DNA of 64,000 nucleotides from assembly GCF_000178855.1 (NCBI RefSeq), contig NZ_ADVG01000002.1, positions 1,488,001 through 1,552,000 on the forward strand, written 5' to 3'. The DNA is from Ktedonobacter racemifer DSM 44963 (lineage in GTDB: Bacteria; Chloroflexota; Ktedonobacteria; Ktedonobacterales; Ktedonobacteraceae). The translations under genes and the position numbers were made by a program. Shown one piece after another: positions 1 to 8,632 of the stretch (position 1 is its first letter; every line of letters begins with the position of its first letter). The notes below the pieces were generated by a model, which was given only the letters and a program-made list of their open reading frames with translations, searched no databases and was not told the DNA's origin.

Positions 1-1
1 T

Positions 2-493
2 CCTGGCAAGGGACAACACATGCGCAGCTTTCCCCAGGAGGGCCAGGATTTCAATACACGCTTACATCATATCTTTCGCTGGACGGAGCGCTGGGGGTTT
101 CACAAGACGATCCTGCTTGGCTCTGACTCACCACATATCAGGCGTCAAATTATTGATGAAGTAAACGAGCGCCTGAATACAACAGATGTTGTGCTGGGGC
201 CAGCCGAGGATGGTGGTTACTACCTCCTGGGCATGCGCCAGGCGCACGACATCTTTAGTGGCATTCCCATGAGTACCGATGTGGTAACACAGATGACGAT
301 TGATGCCGCGCACCGGCAGCGGCTCTCTGTCCACCTCGTGGAACAACTTCAGGACGTAGATGAACTACCCGACCTGCTTAAGCTAGCGGAGATACTCCAG
401 GCAAAACCAGGCCTGGCGCCAATCACTGCCGCTCACTTAGTCACGCATCCCGCGCTCACCAAGGCCTTTAGCCGCACAAAGGAGTCCGTATGA
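2..493 (+). CDS. Glycosyltransferase-like protein of the DUF2064/TIGR04282 family, 5' end outside window
   Basis: The reading frame is open from the window edge, so the N-terminal nucleotide-sugar-binding part is missing and the ATG at 20 is probably internal. The visible part carries the family's hallmark segments LLGSDSPHI and VVLGPAEDGGYYLLGM, which correspond to the GT-A-like metal/nucleotide pocket. The family is annotated as rSAM/selenodomain-associated transferase; its substrate is generally unknown. The stop overlaps the start of the next gene by ATGA (490-493), indicating translational coupling with a radical SAM protein, a pairing common for this family. An arsenosugar role is sometimes attached to the family, but nothing here supports it. 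Confidence 0.8.
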   Translation, partial: PGKGQHMRSFPQEGQDFNTRLHHIFRWTERWGFHKTILLGSDSPHIRRQIIDEVNERLNTTDVVLGPAEDGGYYLLGMRQAHDIFSGIPMSTDVVTQMTIDAAHRQRLSVHLVEQLQDVDELPDLLKLAEILQAKPGLAPITAAHLVTHPALTKAFSRTKESV

Positions 494-1497
494 CGATCAC
501 GACACCTGTTCTTACGCTGCCACGCTCCATCTATATCGAGCCCACCAGCCGCTGTAATGAGTTCTGCCAGCAGTGTCCACGCACGCTGCTCTCGCGTGAA
601 GAGGACCGCGATCTGCCCTTCGACGAGTTTTGCAAGATCGTCGATCAGTTTCCGGTGCTCGACCGCGTCGTGCTGCATGGGTTGGGCGAGCCACTGTTAA
701 ATAAAAACCTGCCTAAAATGGTGCGCTATTTAAAGGATCGCGGCACCTATGTGCTCTTCAACTCCAATGGCATCGCGCTGACTGAGAAGAAGGGCGGGGA
801 GCTTATCGATGCCGGCCTCGACGAGTATCGCCTCTCGATGGACGGCTCCAGCCGCGAGACCTACGCGCATGTGCGAGGCGTCGATGCCTTTGAGAAAATC
901 TGGCGCAACGTTCGAGCCTTTGTGCAATTGCAGAAGGCGCGTGACGCCAGCAAGCCAGCCATCTCGCTCTGGTTCACCGCCATGCGCGAAAACCTGCACG
1001 AGCTGCCGCACCTGGTTGAGCTGGCGGCCGAGGCGGGTATCCCCGAGGTCTATATGCAGCGCCTGGTCTACTTTGAAGAGGGATTGGCGGCCTCAAAACA
1101 GTCGCTCTTCCGCCGCTCAAGTCAGGAAGAGCTGGCCCTGGTACGCCGTAGCGAAGAGTTGTGCAAAGAGCTGGGCATCCGTTTCAACGCCGCCGGGTCC
1201 GCGACGCCGATGCAGAGTATTCTACGCGACTTTGGGGAGCGCCCCTGGTCCGGCTGCACACGCCCCTACAATCTGACCTACATCACCTCCAGCGGCAATG
1301 TGCTCTCCTGCTGCTTTGCTCCCTTTGGGCATCGCAGCGCGCGCGAATACCGCGAGGAGCGCGTGCTGGGCAATGTCTTCCAGGAATCCATCGAGCAAAT
1401 CTGGTTTGGGGAACGCTATGAGGCCTTCCGCCGCGCCTTTGAGAGCGAGCATCCCGCCCGTCACTGCTCCCAGTGCGGCCTTAACTGGAGCTACTAG
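490..1497 (+). CDS. Radical SAM protein with SPASM-like C-terminus
   Basis: A 335-residue protein with the radical SAM cluster motif CNEFCQQC (Cys22, Cys26, Cys29) near the N-terminus, then a glycine-containing GLGEPLLN segment typical of SAM binding. The C-terminus has further cysteines (SCCFAPFG and CSQCGLNW), as in SPASM/twitch domains that hold auxiliary Fe-S clusters. Such proteins modify peptides, sugars or other small substrates using a 5'-deoxyadenosyl radical; the substrate cannot be read from the sequence. The start overlaps the preceding transferase gene (ATGA), so the two are very likely one operon. Confidence 0.85.
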   Translation: MTITTPVLTLPRSIYIEPTSRCNEFCQQCPRTLLSREEDRDLPFDEFCKIVDQFPVLDRVVLHGLGEPLLNKNLPKMVRYLKDRGTYVLFNSNGIALTEKKGGELIDAGLDEYRLSMDGSSRETYAHVRGVDAFEKIWRNVRAFVQLQKARDASKPAISLWFTAMRENLHELPHLVELAAEAGIPEVYMQRLVYFEEGLAASKQSLFRRSSQEELALVRRSEELCKELGIRFNAAGSATPMQSILRDFGERPWSGCTRPYNLTYITSSGNVLSCCFAPFGHRSAREYREERVLGNVFQESIEQIWFGERYEAFRRAFESEHPARHCSQCGLNWSY

Positions 1498-1505
1498 CAA
1501 AGAAA

Positions 1506-1539
1506 GAGAAGGGTACCCGCCTTGCGGATACCCTTCTCG
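1506..1539. terminator. Hairpin after the radical SAM gene
   Basis: 15-bp stem with one mismatch and a CTTG loop, 8 bases after the radical SAM stop. There is no T-tract. It is the shortest member of the long-hairpin set in this window. Confidence 0.6.
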
Positions 1540-1610
1540 CCAGTCCCCACGTTGCTCAATCCCCGTTGTAAGAAAGGAAGTTCATGTCTCCCTGTGTGCG
1601 GCTGTTGGCA

Positions 1611-1904
1611 TTAGTCGATGTCTGGTGCACTCATGCACACAAAGCCCCAGTCAAGAGGCGAACCTAACAGGCCATATACCGTTGCCTGATTATCCAATTG
1701 ATATGTTCCCGCATCTACCTGTGACTTGATTTGCTCCACTCTGGCGAGGCGGGCCTTTTCATCACGTTGCACTTGAATACGTACCTGGAGGGCTGCGATA
1801 CTCTCCCCTACAGGTGGACTGGAGTGCAGCCTAGCCTGTGGTTGTGATGAAACCATTCCCGTTGTTTCAACGGCTGTATCTATACGTACGGCGCGTGCTT
1901 TCAT
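1611..1904 (-). CDS. Small FlgM-like (anti-sigma-28 type) protein
   Basis: About 97 residues if begun at the ATG at 1904; the frame stays open upstream to 2081. The C-terminal half reads RVEQIKSQVDAGTYQLDNQA followed by TVYGLL. This matches the FlgM signature (R-V-x-x-I-K-x-x-V-x-x-G-x-Y-x-(V/L)-D, then a short helix) that binds sigma-28/FliA in flagellated bacteria. No flagellar gene is nearby and Ktedonobacteria are not known to be motile, so it may control another sigma factor. No strong ribosome site precedes the ATG (an AGGGG lies about 18 bases upstream), so the start is uncertain. It stands alone, convergent with the radical SAM operon. Confidence 0.6.
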   Translation of the reverse strand: MKARAVRIDTAVETTGMVSSQPQARLHSSPPVGESIAALQVRIQVQRDEKARLARVEQIKSQVDAGTYQLDNQATVYGLLGSPLDWGFVCMSAPDID

Positions 1905-2262
1905 GTAACTAACAGAGCAGCTACCCCTAATCTGTCCTATGCTCTCTATCATCGAAGAGCAATGCATAGGCAGGAGTTGAGCCGCACACTCCTTTCTCCC
2001 AATCTTCTTATATCGTGTTTTTGCAGCCCTCCCCAAGGTGATCAGGGGCTTGTACACCTCATACCTTCCAGATGGCCACACCTATAACCCAAAAGTCCAC
2101 TTCCCATCTCTCCCCACACCTATCTATATCGGCCCCTGATCCTATAATAGCAGTGTAGAAAAGCACATGCCTTGTGTGTAGAGAGGAAGGTCCTTAGCTC
2201 TAGGGGCGAAGGCCCCTATCATTGGTCCTTTCCTTTCGCGCCAGCGGCGCTCACAGGTATAA

Positions 2263-2313
2263 AGTGTGTGGGCATGAGTTGCGAGCGGAGCCCGCAACTC
2301 ATGCCCACACACT
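2263..2313. terminator. Long perfect hairpin (20-bp stem)
   Basis: Arms 2263-2282 and 2294-2313 are perfectly complementary with an 11-base loop. It lies downstream of murJ (minus strand). A GC-rich module (GCGCCAGCGGCGCTC, 2238-2252) sits at its foot. Another small hairpin (TAGGGGC/GCCCCTA) lies near 2200-2217; the rest of 2082-2413 holds no recognisable gene. Confidence 0.7.
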
Positions 2314-2413
2314 ATCCCTTGGTGTCGCACTTCATATTACAATCCGTCAAAGGGATAAAGAGGTACGGCACATCTCCCTTGTGCTGAGGGATAAGGGAAC
2401 GCTGGCCCTTTGC

Positions 2414-3964
2414 TCAGAGGGATGAGGACGGGCTGGCGAGGACTTCCTGGCGCGTGCGGGCGAGGTAGCGGCGATAGCGTAGGAGGCGCTGCATCCCTGC
2501 ATCCAGGCGGGCCTTCTTGCCCAGGCGCCAGAGCAGGAGTGAGGCCAGAGTGAACGCTTCTACCGAGGACCCTAGCGCGTAGCCCAGGGGGATCGCGAGA
2601 ATGACGTAAGCGCGTGGTAGTACACCGATGAGCACGATAATGGTGCCCACGCGACAGAGCAGGGAGAGGATACCGGTAAAGAGCGGGGTCGTGGCATCCT
2701 TCAAGGCCAGGAAGCCACGGCTAATCATGTCGCCTGCCGTGACCCCAGGAATGGCAAAGACATATCCCAATAGCGCCAGGTAGGTCAGCGCGGTCGAGTG
2801 GGCATCGAAGGCTCCATGCTGGAAGATCAGGCGGATAATCCATTGACCCGTAACGGCTAAGCCTATCGCCGCGGGTAGCGTCAATAAAATGGAGGCGCCC
2901 ATGACCCTCAAGGCCATGTAGCGCATGCGCACATAGCGTCCTGCGGCGGCATGGATCGTCATATGCGGCAGAAGCGCCTGGCCGATGGCCTGCGAGAGTA
3001 GAGAGAAAGGGAGGGCCTGTAACATATCGGCGTTATGTAGCGCCGCCAGGCTGGCGGAATCGGGCAGGAAGGAGACGAAATAAGTCTCGATGATAAGGGC
3101 CAGGTAGGCCACGGCAAGCGCGAGCGAATTGGGCCCCAGGAGTCTCAGGACCTCCACCAGACCTGGATGGCGAAAATTCCAGGTAAACGAGTAGCGCACC
3201 CCTTGCCTGAAGAGCGGGATAGCCTGCACCGCGACCTGCAAGAACGAGGCCACCAGCACGCCATAGGTGGGGCCATAGATGCCTATGCCAGGAATGAAGC
3301 GCGTACAGGCCAACCCGGCAATCTGGCCCAAGTTATAAATCGCGATGGAGAAGGCGGGCAACAGGAACTGGCGCTTACTATTTAAGACGCCGGTGACAAT
3401 CGTTCCCAGGCAGAGCAATAGAGGCTGAAAGAGCAGTATGCGTGTTAGCGAGATTGTTAGGACCTTCTCGGCCTCGCTATAGCCTGGGACCAGGAGCGAA
3501 CGCGTAAAGGTTGGTACAAAAAACTCGCCCCCGATCACGACAAGCGTCAAGACCAGCAGCATGACATTAAAGACCAGACTGGAGAGCTTCCAGGCTGCCT
3601 CCTGTCCCTTCCTCTTCTCATACGCCAGAAAAACCGGGATAAAGGCGTGGCTCAGCGCGCCGCCCGCGATCAGGTTGAAGAGAGCATCCGGTAGACGGAT
3701 CGCAGCATAGAAGGCATTGGCCTCGGGACCGGTACCAAAGAAGGCGTTAAAAAGGCCCTGGCGGATGACACCCAGACCCCTTGAAGCCAGGATACCAATC
3801 ATCAAGAGCAGAGCGGCCTCTACGATACTAAAGCGTCGTGAGGTCAGCCCTCCACTCAAACGAAAATTGCGGATATTAAAACGAAAGACACGGCCACCCC
3901 ACACGCGAAAGACACGACCACCCCACACCTTTGTCAACGCATGCTGTTTTTTTTGTTCAGGCAT
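2414..3964 (-). CDS. murJ: Lipid II flippase MurJ
   Basis: A 516-residue polytopic membrane protein of the MOP/MviN superfamily with about 14 hydrophobic segments. The family N-terminus is clear: an SRGLGVIRQ-type segment, then FGTGPEANAFYAAIRLPD and LFNLIAGGALSHAFIPVF, which form the conserved first helices and cavity. MurJ exports the peptidoglycan precursor lipid II across the cytoplasmic membrane. The N-terminal extension contains a tandem duplication (VWGGRVFR repeated twice, from a 24-bp DNA repeat at 3881-3928) that is not part of the flippase fold. No clear ribosome site precedes the chosen ATG, so translation might begin within this extension. The gene is alone and divergent from an M23 wall peptidase, so the intergenic stretch 3965-4298 may serve both. 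Confidence 0.9.
   Translation of the reverse strand: MPEQKKQHALTKVWGGRVFRVWGGRVFRFNIRNFRLSGGLTSRRFSIVEAALLLMIGILASRGLGVIRQGLFNAFFGTGPEANAFYAAIRLPDALFNLIAGGALSHAFIPVFLAYEKRKGQEAAWKLSSLVFNVMLLVLTLVVIGGEFFVPTFTRSLLVPGYSEAEKVLTISLTRILLFQPLLLCLGTIVTGVLNSKRQFLLPAFSIAIYNLGQIAGLACTRFIPGIGIYGPTYGVLVASFLQVAVQAIPLFRQGVRYSFTWNFRHPGLVEVLRLLGPNSLALAVAYLALIIETYFVSFLPDSASLAALHNADMLQALPFSLLSQAIGQALLPHMTIHAAAGRYVRMRYMALRVMGASILLTLPAAIGLAVTGQWIIRLIFQHGAFDAHSTALTYLALLGYVFAIPGVTAGDMISRGFLALKDATTPLFTGILSLLCRVGTIIVLIGVLPRAYVILAIPLGYALGSSVEAFTLASLLLWRLGKKARLDAGMQRLLRYRRYLARTRQEVLASPSSSL
3881..3928. repeat. 24-bp tandem repeat inside the 5' end of murJ
   Basis: Two adjacent 24-bp units (3881-3904 and 3905-3928) differ at only two positions and encode VWGGRVFR twice. 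They lie before the first membrane segment. Confidence 0.85.
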
Positions 3965-4298
3965 AAATAATATTATTACTTTCTCCCTGTCCTACTTTGC
4001 GGGTATAAAGAGCAGGGTATATAGCCTCCCAACCTCAAATAGGATCTTTTCCCTTCCCTGTTTCACCTCATCCTAAACAAGCTTTGATCGCCATTATTTT
4101 TGGCAGCTATGAATAAAACGTCATCATCTCGTGCTATTTTCATATATCTTCATTTTCTGACATATGGCCTTATAAGGAAACAAAATAGCCTTTTTCAGCT
4201 ATCCATAGCCGGAGAGGCTAGTAAAGGCCGAGTTTATCAGCTACATTAGAAGGTAAAAGAAAAACGCGACGGCAACGCCATCAGCGAGGATTTTAATT

Positions 4299-5489
4299 AT
4301 GTTTTCATCCACGAAGAAAAAAACGCCCGCCTCGCGCTCAAAGCAGAGCGAGAATCCTGTGCCTGTGCCCCCACAAATCCCCATGCCAACTCCATGGGGC
4401 AATGCGCCCTCTCCCTCCTTTCAGCCGCCACAGCCCACCCCATATATGCCCGGGACACCCCTCGTCCCTTTTGGCGCACCACAAGGAACGCCTGATATGG
4501 CAGAGTGGCCAAAACAGACGCCCAGAGGCCCCTTACAGACACCGCAGGATGCGCCAGTAGCAAGGCAGGGGCAGAGAATCACGCGCCAACTCTCTTCCGT
4601 CTCTACCGAAGAGAGCAGGCCGCTCCCCGCACTCAATACCCCTCCTCGCTCCGCCACCTCGCCGCTCACCACACGCCCACTCGGCACCATGTCCTCTCAA
4701 TCGGGACACGCGACGTTTAAAGCGGGGACACGTCCCCTCACGTACATTCCCGGCACGCCTCGCGTCGTAAAGACCACGCCACTGCCACCAGTGCCCACAC
4801 CACGGAGCCGCTCACGGAAGTTTGTTATCTCCATGGTGAGTATGCTGATTATTTTACTCTTGACTGTGGTCGTCACCACACCACTTGGCAACTCGAACGC
4901 GCCACTCCTGCAAGGTATTGGCAACCTGTTGTTGAGCGACGCGCAAAATCCCTTCAGTCCAGCCCAGCATATCGCGACCCCCACCGCCACGCCTGCCTTG
5001 ACGACCCTGGAGGGATCCTGCAATGCCCCTTATATGGGCCTGTGGGGGATCTGTGCCACGGCGGTCACTGACAGTGGAGTCATGGGCACAGGCGATATGC
5101 AGCCGCCAATGAAAGGGGAGAGGATCACCCAGGGCTTTGGCTTACCCGAGTATCAGACCTGGTGCAGTTGCGTCAAGCCGCATACTGGAATCGACCTGGC
5201 AACGGCGTATGGCAACCCGGTTATGGCATCTGATAGCGGGCAGGTTATCTGGGTAGGCTGGGATTGGTCGGGCCTGGGGAATGCCGTCAAGATTAATCAT
5301 GGGCGCTATATCGCGACCGTCTATGGGCACCTGGCTAGCTATATCGTCCATGTGGGACAAAACGTCAATAAAGGGGATGTCGTCGCGTATGAGGGGAGCA
5401 CCGGGGCCTCTTCTGGTCCCCATGTGCATTTTATGGTGGTGGATAATAATCACTTTAAAGATCCGACGCTTTACATGACACTTCCTTAG
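4299..5489 (+). CDS. Membrane-anchored M23 family metallopeptidase
   Basis: A 396-residue protein with a Pro/Thr-rich cytoplasmic N-terminal region (about 1-170), one membrane helix (about 175-195) and a LytM/M23 domain at the C-terminus. The zinc-site residues of M23 are visible: His295 and Asp299 in HTGIDLA, and the HVH pair at 375-377 (PHVHF). A further catalytic-type His lies in VYGHLASY. These enzymes cut peptide cross-bridges in peptidoglycan, or act as scaffolds in wall remodelling during division or sporulation. All metal ligands are present, so it is probably active. GCGAGG upstream fits the ATG at 4299. The last codons and stop are duplicated in the DNA (see repeat at 5474-5510). 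Confidence 0.88.
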   Translation: MFSSTKKKTPASRSKQSENPVPVPPQIPMPTPWGNAPSPSFQPPQPTPYMPGTPLVPFGAPQGTPDMAEWPKQTPRGPLQTPQDAPVARQGQRITRQLSSVSTEESRPLPALNTPPRSATSPLTTRPLGTMSSQSGHATFKAGTRPLTYIPGTPRVVKTTPLPPVPTPRSRSRKFVISMVSMLIILLLTVVVTTPLGNSNAPLLQGIGNLLLSDAQNPFSPAQHIATPTATPALTTLEGSCNAPYMGLWGICATAVTDSGVMGTGDMQPPMKGERITQGFGLPEYQTWCSCVKPHTGIDLATAYGNPVMASDSGQVIWVGWDWSGLGNAVKINHGRYIATVYGHLASYIVHVGQNVNKGDVVAYEGSTGASSGPHVHFMVVDNNHFKDPTLYMTLP

Positions 5490-5510
5490 TTTCATGACAC
5501 TTCCTTAGCT
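5474..5510. repeat. Tandem duplication of the M23 gene's last codons and stop
   Basis: The 18-base unit CATGACACTTCCTTAGTT at 5474-5491 is repeated at 5493-5510 with one change. The first copy encodes MTLP-stop; the second lies just beyond the stop. Confidence 0.85.
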
Positions 5511-5512
5511 TG

Positions 5513-5567
5513 CAACGGGGTCCAGGGGCAGCGCCCCTGGCGGGGTTTGGGTGTCCCCAATTCCTCT
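5513..5567 (+). repeat. Dispersed ~55-bp repeat, copy 1
   Basis: This segment begins ACGGGGTCCAGGGGCAGCGC and continues through GGCGGGGTTTGGGTGT. It recurs inverted at 56696-56751 with few differences. It contains a short internal palindrome (AGGGGCAGCGCCCCT). It lies directly after a gene, as does copy 2. Confidence 0.8.
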
Positions 5568-5626
5568 TTCTGTTGCCGCCGTAGGCGGTAGGAAAAACCT
5601 GCATATGGGGTAAGCTGAGAAAAAAG

Positions 5627-5659
5627 AAAAGAGGCCGGAAAGCAGCATCGGCCTCTTTT
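5627..5659 (-). terminator. Intrinsic terminator of the KGG gene
   Basis: 11-bp perfect stem (AAAAGAGGCCG/CGGCCTCTTTT) with an 11-base loop. On the minus strand it is followed by a T-rich run, in the right orientation for the KGG protein gene. Confidence 0.75.
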
Positions 5660-5738
5660 GAATTGCTCTACTTTAGTACAGGCAGCAGTATTGTATGCGA
5701 ATACAGGCATGCGTATGCCCATACATGAGCACTAAAGG

Positions 5739-5936
5739 CTACGCCTGTACGTTGTACTTCGAACGGCGGCGACTGATTGAGCCACCCTTACGCCCGGCAG
5801 CCTGGGCCTCTTCACTGGTCCACTTGTGGGCTGTGCCGAGAGCATGAGCCGCTTTTCCGCCTTTGCTCGCAATTTCTTTTTTCTTTTCGGGACTCATAGA
5901 AGCGAAACCACGACCGCGACCTTTTTGTGACTGCAT
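5739..5936 (-). CDS. KGG-motif stress-induced small protein
   Basis: A 65-residue basic, Gly/Lys-rich protein with the repeats that define the family: RGFASMSPEKKKEIASKGGK, then a second unit ending AGRKGG. KGG proteins (related to B. subtilis GsiB and fungal con-10) are hydrophilic, probably disordered, and accumulate in general stress or in spores. A strong ribosome site (GAGGAGAAAATCG before ATG at 5936) sets the start, and an intrinsic terminator follows. The gene is monocistronic. The stretch 5937-6448 between it and the next gene shows only an A/T-rich weak hairpin near 6380-6405. Confidence 0.88.
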   Translation of the reverse strand: MQSQKGRGRGFASMSPEKKKEIASKGGKAAHALGTAHKWTSEEAQAAGRKGGSISRRRSKYNVQA

Positions 5937-6448
5937 CGATTTTCTCCTCTTCAGTTTCTAGTGACTTCTCGTCGTCAATGCTTGCGAACCACACTAGAGA
6001 GCTGAAACAGACAACCTCTCCAACTCTCGCAATGGAAGATAAGCTCCTTGCTCGCTCTATTTTTACTTTAGAGTCAAGCTGTTGTATACCTCATACACTA
6101 AACACGACGCATGTAACGTTTTGGATACAGCAGAGGTGAAGCTTTCTTCGTAAACCCAGCAACTATCTGTCCACCTGGATGAACTTACAACAGCTTGCTG
6201 TGTTCGTTAACAGTTAAAGCATAACAGCAACCCCAAAGAGGGGGCAACCCCTGCCAGAAAATTTTCAGCGTTCTCTAAGGTTTACTTAAGCATTTCTAAG
6301 GAAAGGATGAGCTTACAGGGACGTATCTATGGTCAGGAGAGAAGAAAAAAGGCATAGGCGAGAAGAGGCGCCAGAGAAAACTTAAAAAAGGCTAAGCTTT
6401 TTAAGGCTAGAAGGAGGGTGCGTGACGAAGCGCATAGGACATTTAGGG

Positions 6449-6835
6449 CTATGACGACGCCAGTGGTCCTGTAACACTTTTAATTAGAGAAATAATCTCG
6501 TCGACTGAGAAAGGCTTTTCGAGCAGGGAGACCCGGAGGTCGCGCAGGGCCTCGATATCGGTGAACGTTGCCGCGGTAGTTAAAATAATAGGCAAGGAGG
6601 CCAGGTGGGGAAAGCCACGCATCTGCTTGATCACCTCGAAGCCCGACATCGTTCCATTCAAGCGCCAATCGACGATTAATAGATCAACGGGTTCGAAGTC
6701 TGATGCTGTATTGGTGAGGGCGTCCAGGCATGCCTCAGCGTCGGCATAGGCCGCCACCAGATAGCCTTCATCTTGTAGCACGAGCATGACCATTTCTTGA
6801 ATGGCTATATCGTCTTCAAGCAGACCTACTCGCAT
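6449..6835 (-). CDS. Single-domain response regulator (CheY-like receiver)
   Basis: 128 residues from the ATG at 6835, chosen over the longer frame because GAAGGGAAGAG lies just upstream. The receiver fold is complete: acidic pocket LLEDD (residues 5-9), phospho-acceptor Asp56 in LLIVDWRL, Thr in the ILTTAAT strand and Lys in LEKPFS. There is no output domain, so it must act by protein contact or in a phosphorelay. The histidine kinase gene immediately upstream on the same strand is the obvious partner, but a 25-bp hairpin (6963-7017) lies between them, so they may be transcribed unequally. Confidence 0.88.
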   Translation of the reverse strand: MRVGLLEDDIAIQEMVMLVLQDEGYLVAAYADAEACLDALTNTASDFEPVDLLIVDWRLNGTMSGFEVIKQMRGFPHLASLPIILTTAATFTDIEALRDLRVSLLEKPFSVDEIISLIKSVTGPLASS

Positions 6836-6962
6836 AACTCTTCCCTTCGAAAACATCAAATATGAGGAATATACACGCACACTATAACAAACTGTGCTTT
6901 ATTTAGCAAGTGCCAAACAAGCGTGAGCCTACTTCATTCTACCATCTAGCCTGAGAAGGGGT

Positions 6963-7017
6963 AAAGGTATGTCTGGTGATAGGCTGGCAGCGCCAGCCTA
7001 TCACCAGACATACCTTT
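6963..7017. terminator. Long perfect hairpin (25-bp stem)
   Basis: Arms 6963-6987 and 6993-7017 are perfectly complementary around a 5-base loop. It separates the histidine kinase from the response regulator on the minus strand. Confidence 0.75.
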
Positions 7018-7047
7018 GTGAGCGTTCCTTGGCCAGGTACTGCTGCT

Positions 7048-8439
7048 TTATGGCATATGCAGTACTATTTCGTCTGGAGTCGGGGCTTTAGCGCGTTGAG
7101 GTTGCCGATACTCTGGTTGAGGCATTTTCTCATCTGTCATAGGCATGGGCGCGATGGGCAGGGCTAGCGTAATACTCGTGCCGCGCCCTTCGTCACTCTG
7201 AAGCCATACCTGCCCATGCATCTGCTCAACCAGGCTCTGCACAAGGTAGAGTCCCAACCCATTTCCCGGCACGCGCTCATGCATATCGTGTTCCAGGCGC
7301 GTGAAGGGTCGAAAAAGTGCTTGCTGCAGGTGGCGGGGGATACCGACCCCGTGATCATGGACAGTCACATAGAGATAGTGGTTCTCCGCCGAGCGCTCAC
7401 GCTCTGTATGCGTTGTCACAAGGGAGTAAGAAGATCCGCTATAGGGAGCATGATCGGTCACCAATATCTCGATCAACCCTCCTTGAGGAGAGTATTTGAT
7501 GGCATTATCAAGCAAATTAGCCAGCGCCTGGCGTACACGCGCTGGGTCCACCCAGGCAGGTGGCATCTCGCGCGCGACTTCCGCGACTTCCGCGACCTCC
7601 AAAGAAAGGCGATACTGACCCGGGCTTACCTGGTCCAGGCGCTCTTGCTCAGATGTAATCATTTGCCGACAGAGGCTCACAATATCTACCGCATCCAGGC
7701 TCATACGTAGTTGCCCCTGGCTGACTCGCGCCACATCCTGTACATCGTTTAGCAATAACTCCAGTTGCTGTGTCTTCTCCTGAACCATGCGTAAGTAGGC
7801 GCGCCAATCTAAGCTCTCTAAACTGGCCTCCTGCGCACCTGGATCATCGCCATAGGTCATATAAAGCTCGGTATAGCCCTTGAGGGCCGTCAATGGGCGG
7901 CGCAGTTCATGGCAAAGAAGGGCGAGAAAATGATGCTGCTCTTGCATAAGCTGCGCGCTGGTGTCTTGATATCGCCTGACACAGCTCTCTCCATACAATT
8001 CTATCAGTCCCTCAAGCAGCCGGCGCGATCCGGTCGCCAGGTAGTGTTGTAAGAGATGCATAATTCCGGGATGAAAGAACTCAGGCCGGGTATGGCAACA
8101 CACCAGCATTCCCAACACCCCACCAGAACTCGAGACCGGGACAACCGCCAGACTGCCAACAGACGCCTGACCAGGCAAGCGCGCCGCATTGCTAATCCAG
8201 GGTACGCCCATCTGCGTGGTAATGTCATAGAGCGCTCGCAAGGCACCTTCCATCTCCTCATCCCAGTTTCCTGGTTTGCCATATGTACGTTGAAGATCTT
8301 CTCGGGCGCAGAGACGCTGAAGCAGGGGATGAGCCAGTGCAGTCTCAGTACACACCAGGTCCAGATAAACAATATCACAATTAATGAGCGCGCGAATCTC
8401 CACAATTACGCGCGCGAATAGAGCTTCAGCCGAAGACAT
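7048..8439 (-). CDS. Soluble GAF sensor histidine kinase
   Basis: About 463 residues from the ATG at 8439, preferred because GCGAGGT precedes it. Order of domains: a GAF-like sensor (about 10-140, no membrane helix), a HisKA dimerisation helix with the phospho-accepting His177 in LLCHELRRPLTALKGY, and a HATPase_c domain with the N box (NLLDNAIKYS), the G1 segment (HDHGVGIP) and a G2 GNGLGLYLV motif. It should sense a cytoplasmic signal and pass phosphate to a receiver, most likely the CheY-like protein encoded next. The bound ligand of the GAF domain cannot be predicted. Confidence 0.9.
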   Translation of the reverse strand: MSSAEALFARVIVEIRALINCDIVYLDLVCTETALAHPLLQRLCAREDLQRTYGKPGNWDEEMEGALRALYDITTQMGVPWISNAARLPGQASVGSLAVVPVSSSGGVLGMLVCCHTRPEFFHPGIMHLLQHYLATGSRRLLEGLIELYGESCVRRYQDTSAQLMQEQHHFLALLCHELRRPLTALKGYTELYMTYGDDPGAQEASLESLDWRAYLRMVQEKTQQLELLLNDVQDVARVSQGQLRMSLDAVDIVSLCRQMITSEQERLDQVSPGQYRLSLEVAEVAEVAREMPPAWVDPARVRQALANLLDNAIKYSPQGGLIEILVTDHAPYSGSSYSLVTTHTERERSAENHYLYVTVHDHGVGIPRHLQQALFRPFTRLEHDMHERVPGNGLGLYLVQSLVEQMHGQVWLQSDEGRGTSITLALPIAPMPMTDEKMPQPEYRQPQRAKAPTPDEIVLHMP

Positions 8440-8632
8440 ATCATACCTCGCACCAGCCACACATGTACAAATTCTATCTAGTTTAGTATAAATGCAAATA
8501 AGGGCAAGCGAACACTATTTCCGCCTCGTTTTTATTCTTGACCGAAACGAGCCAAAAAGGTACAATGAGCATATATTCCCTTAAAATTATAATTGTACAT
8601 ACAACATTCAAAAAGAGATGGGGAGGATGGGG

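Noticed and set aside
2..1497. Assignment of the first two genes to arsenosugar synthesis
   Set aside because: The transferase family name suggests it, but the radical SAM partner shows no specific ArsS feature and no arsenic gene is nearby.
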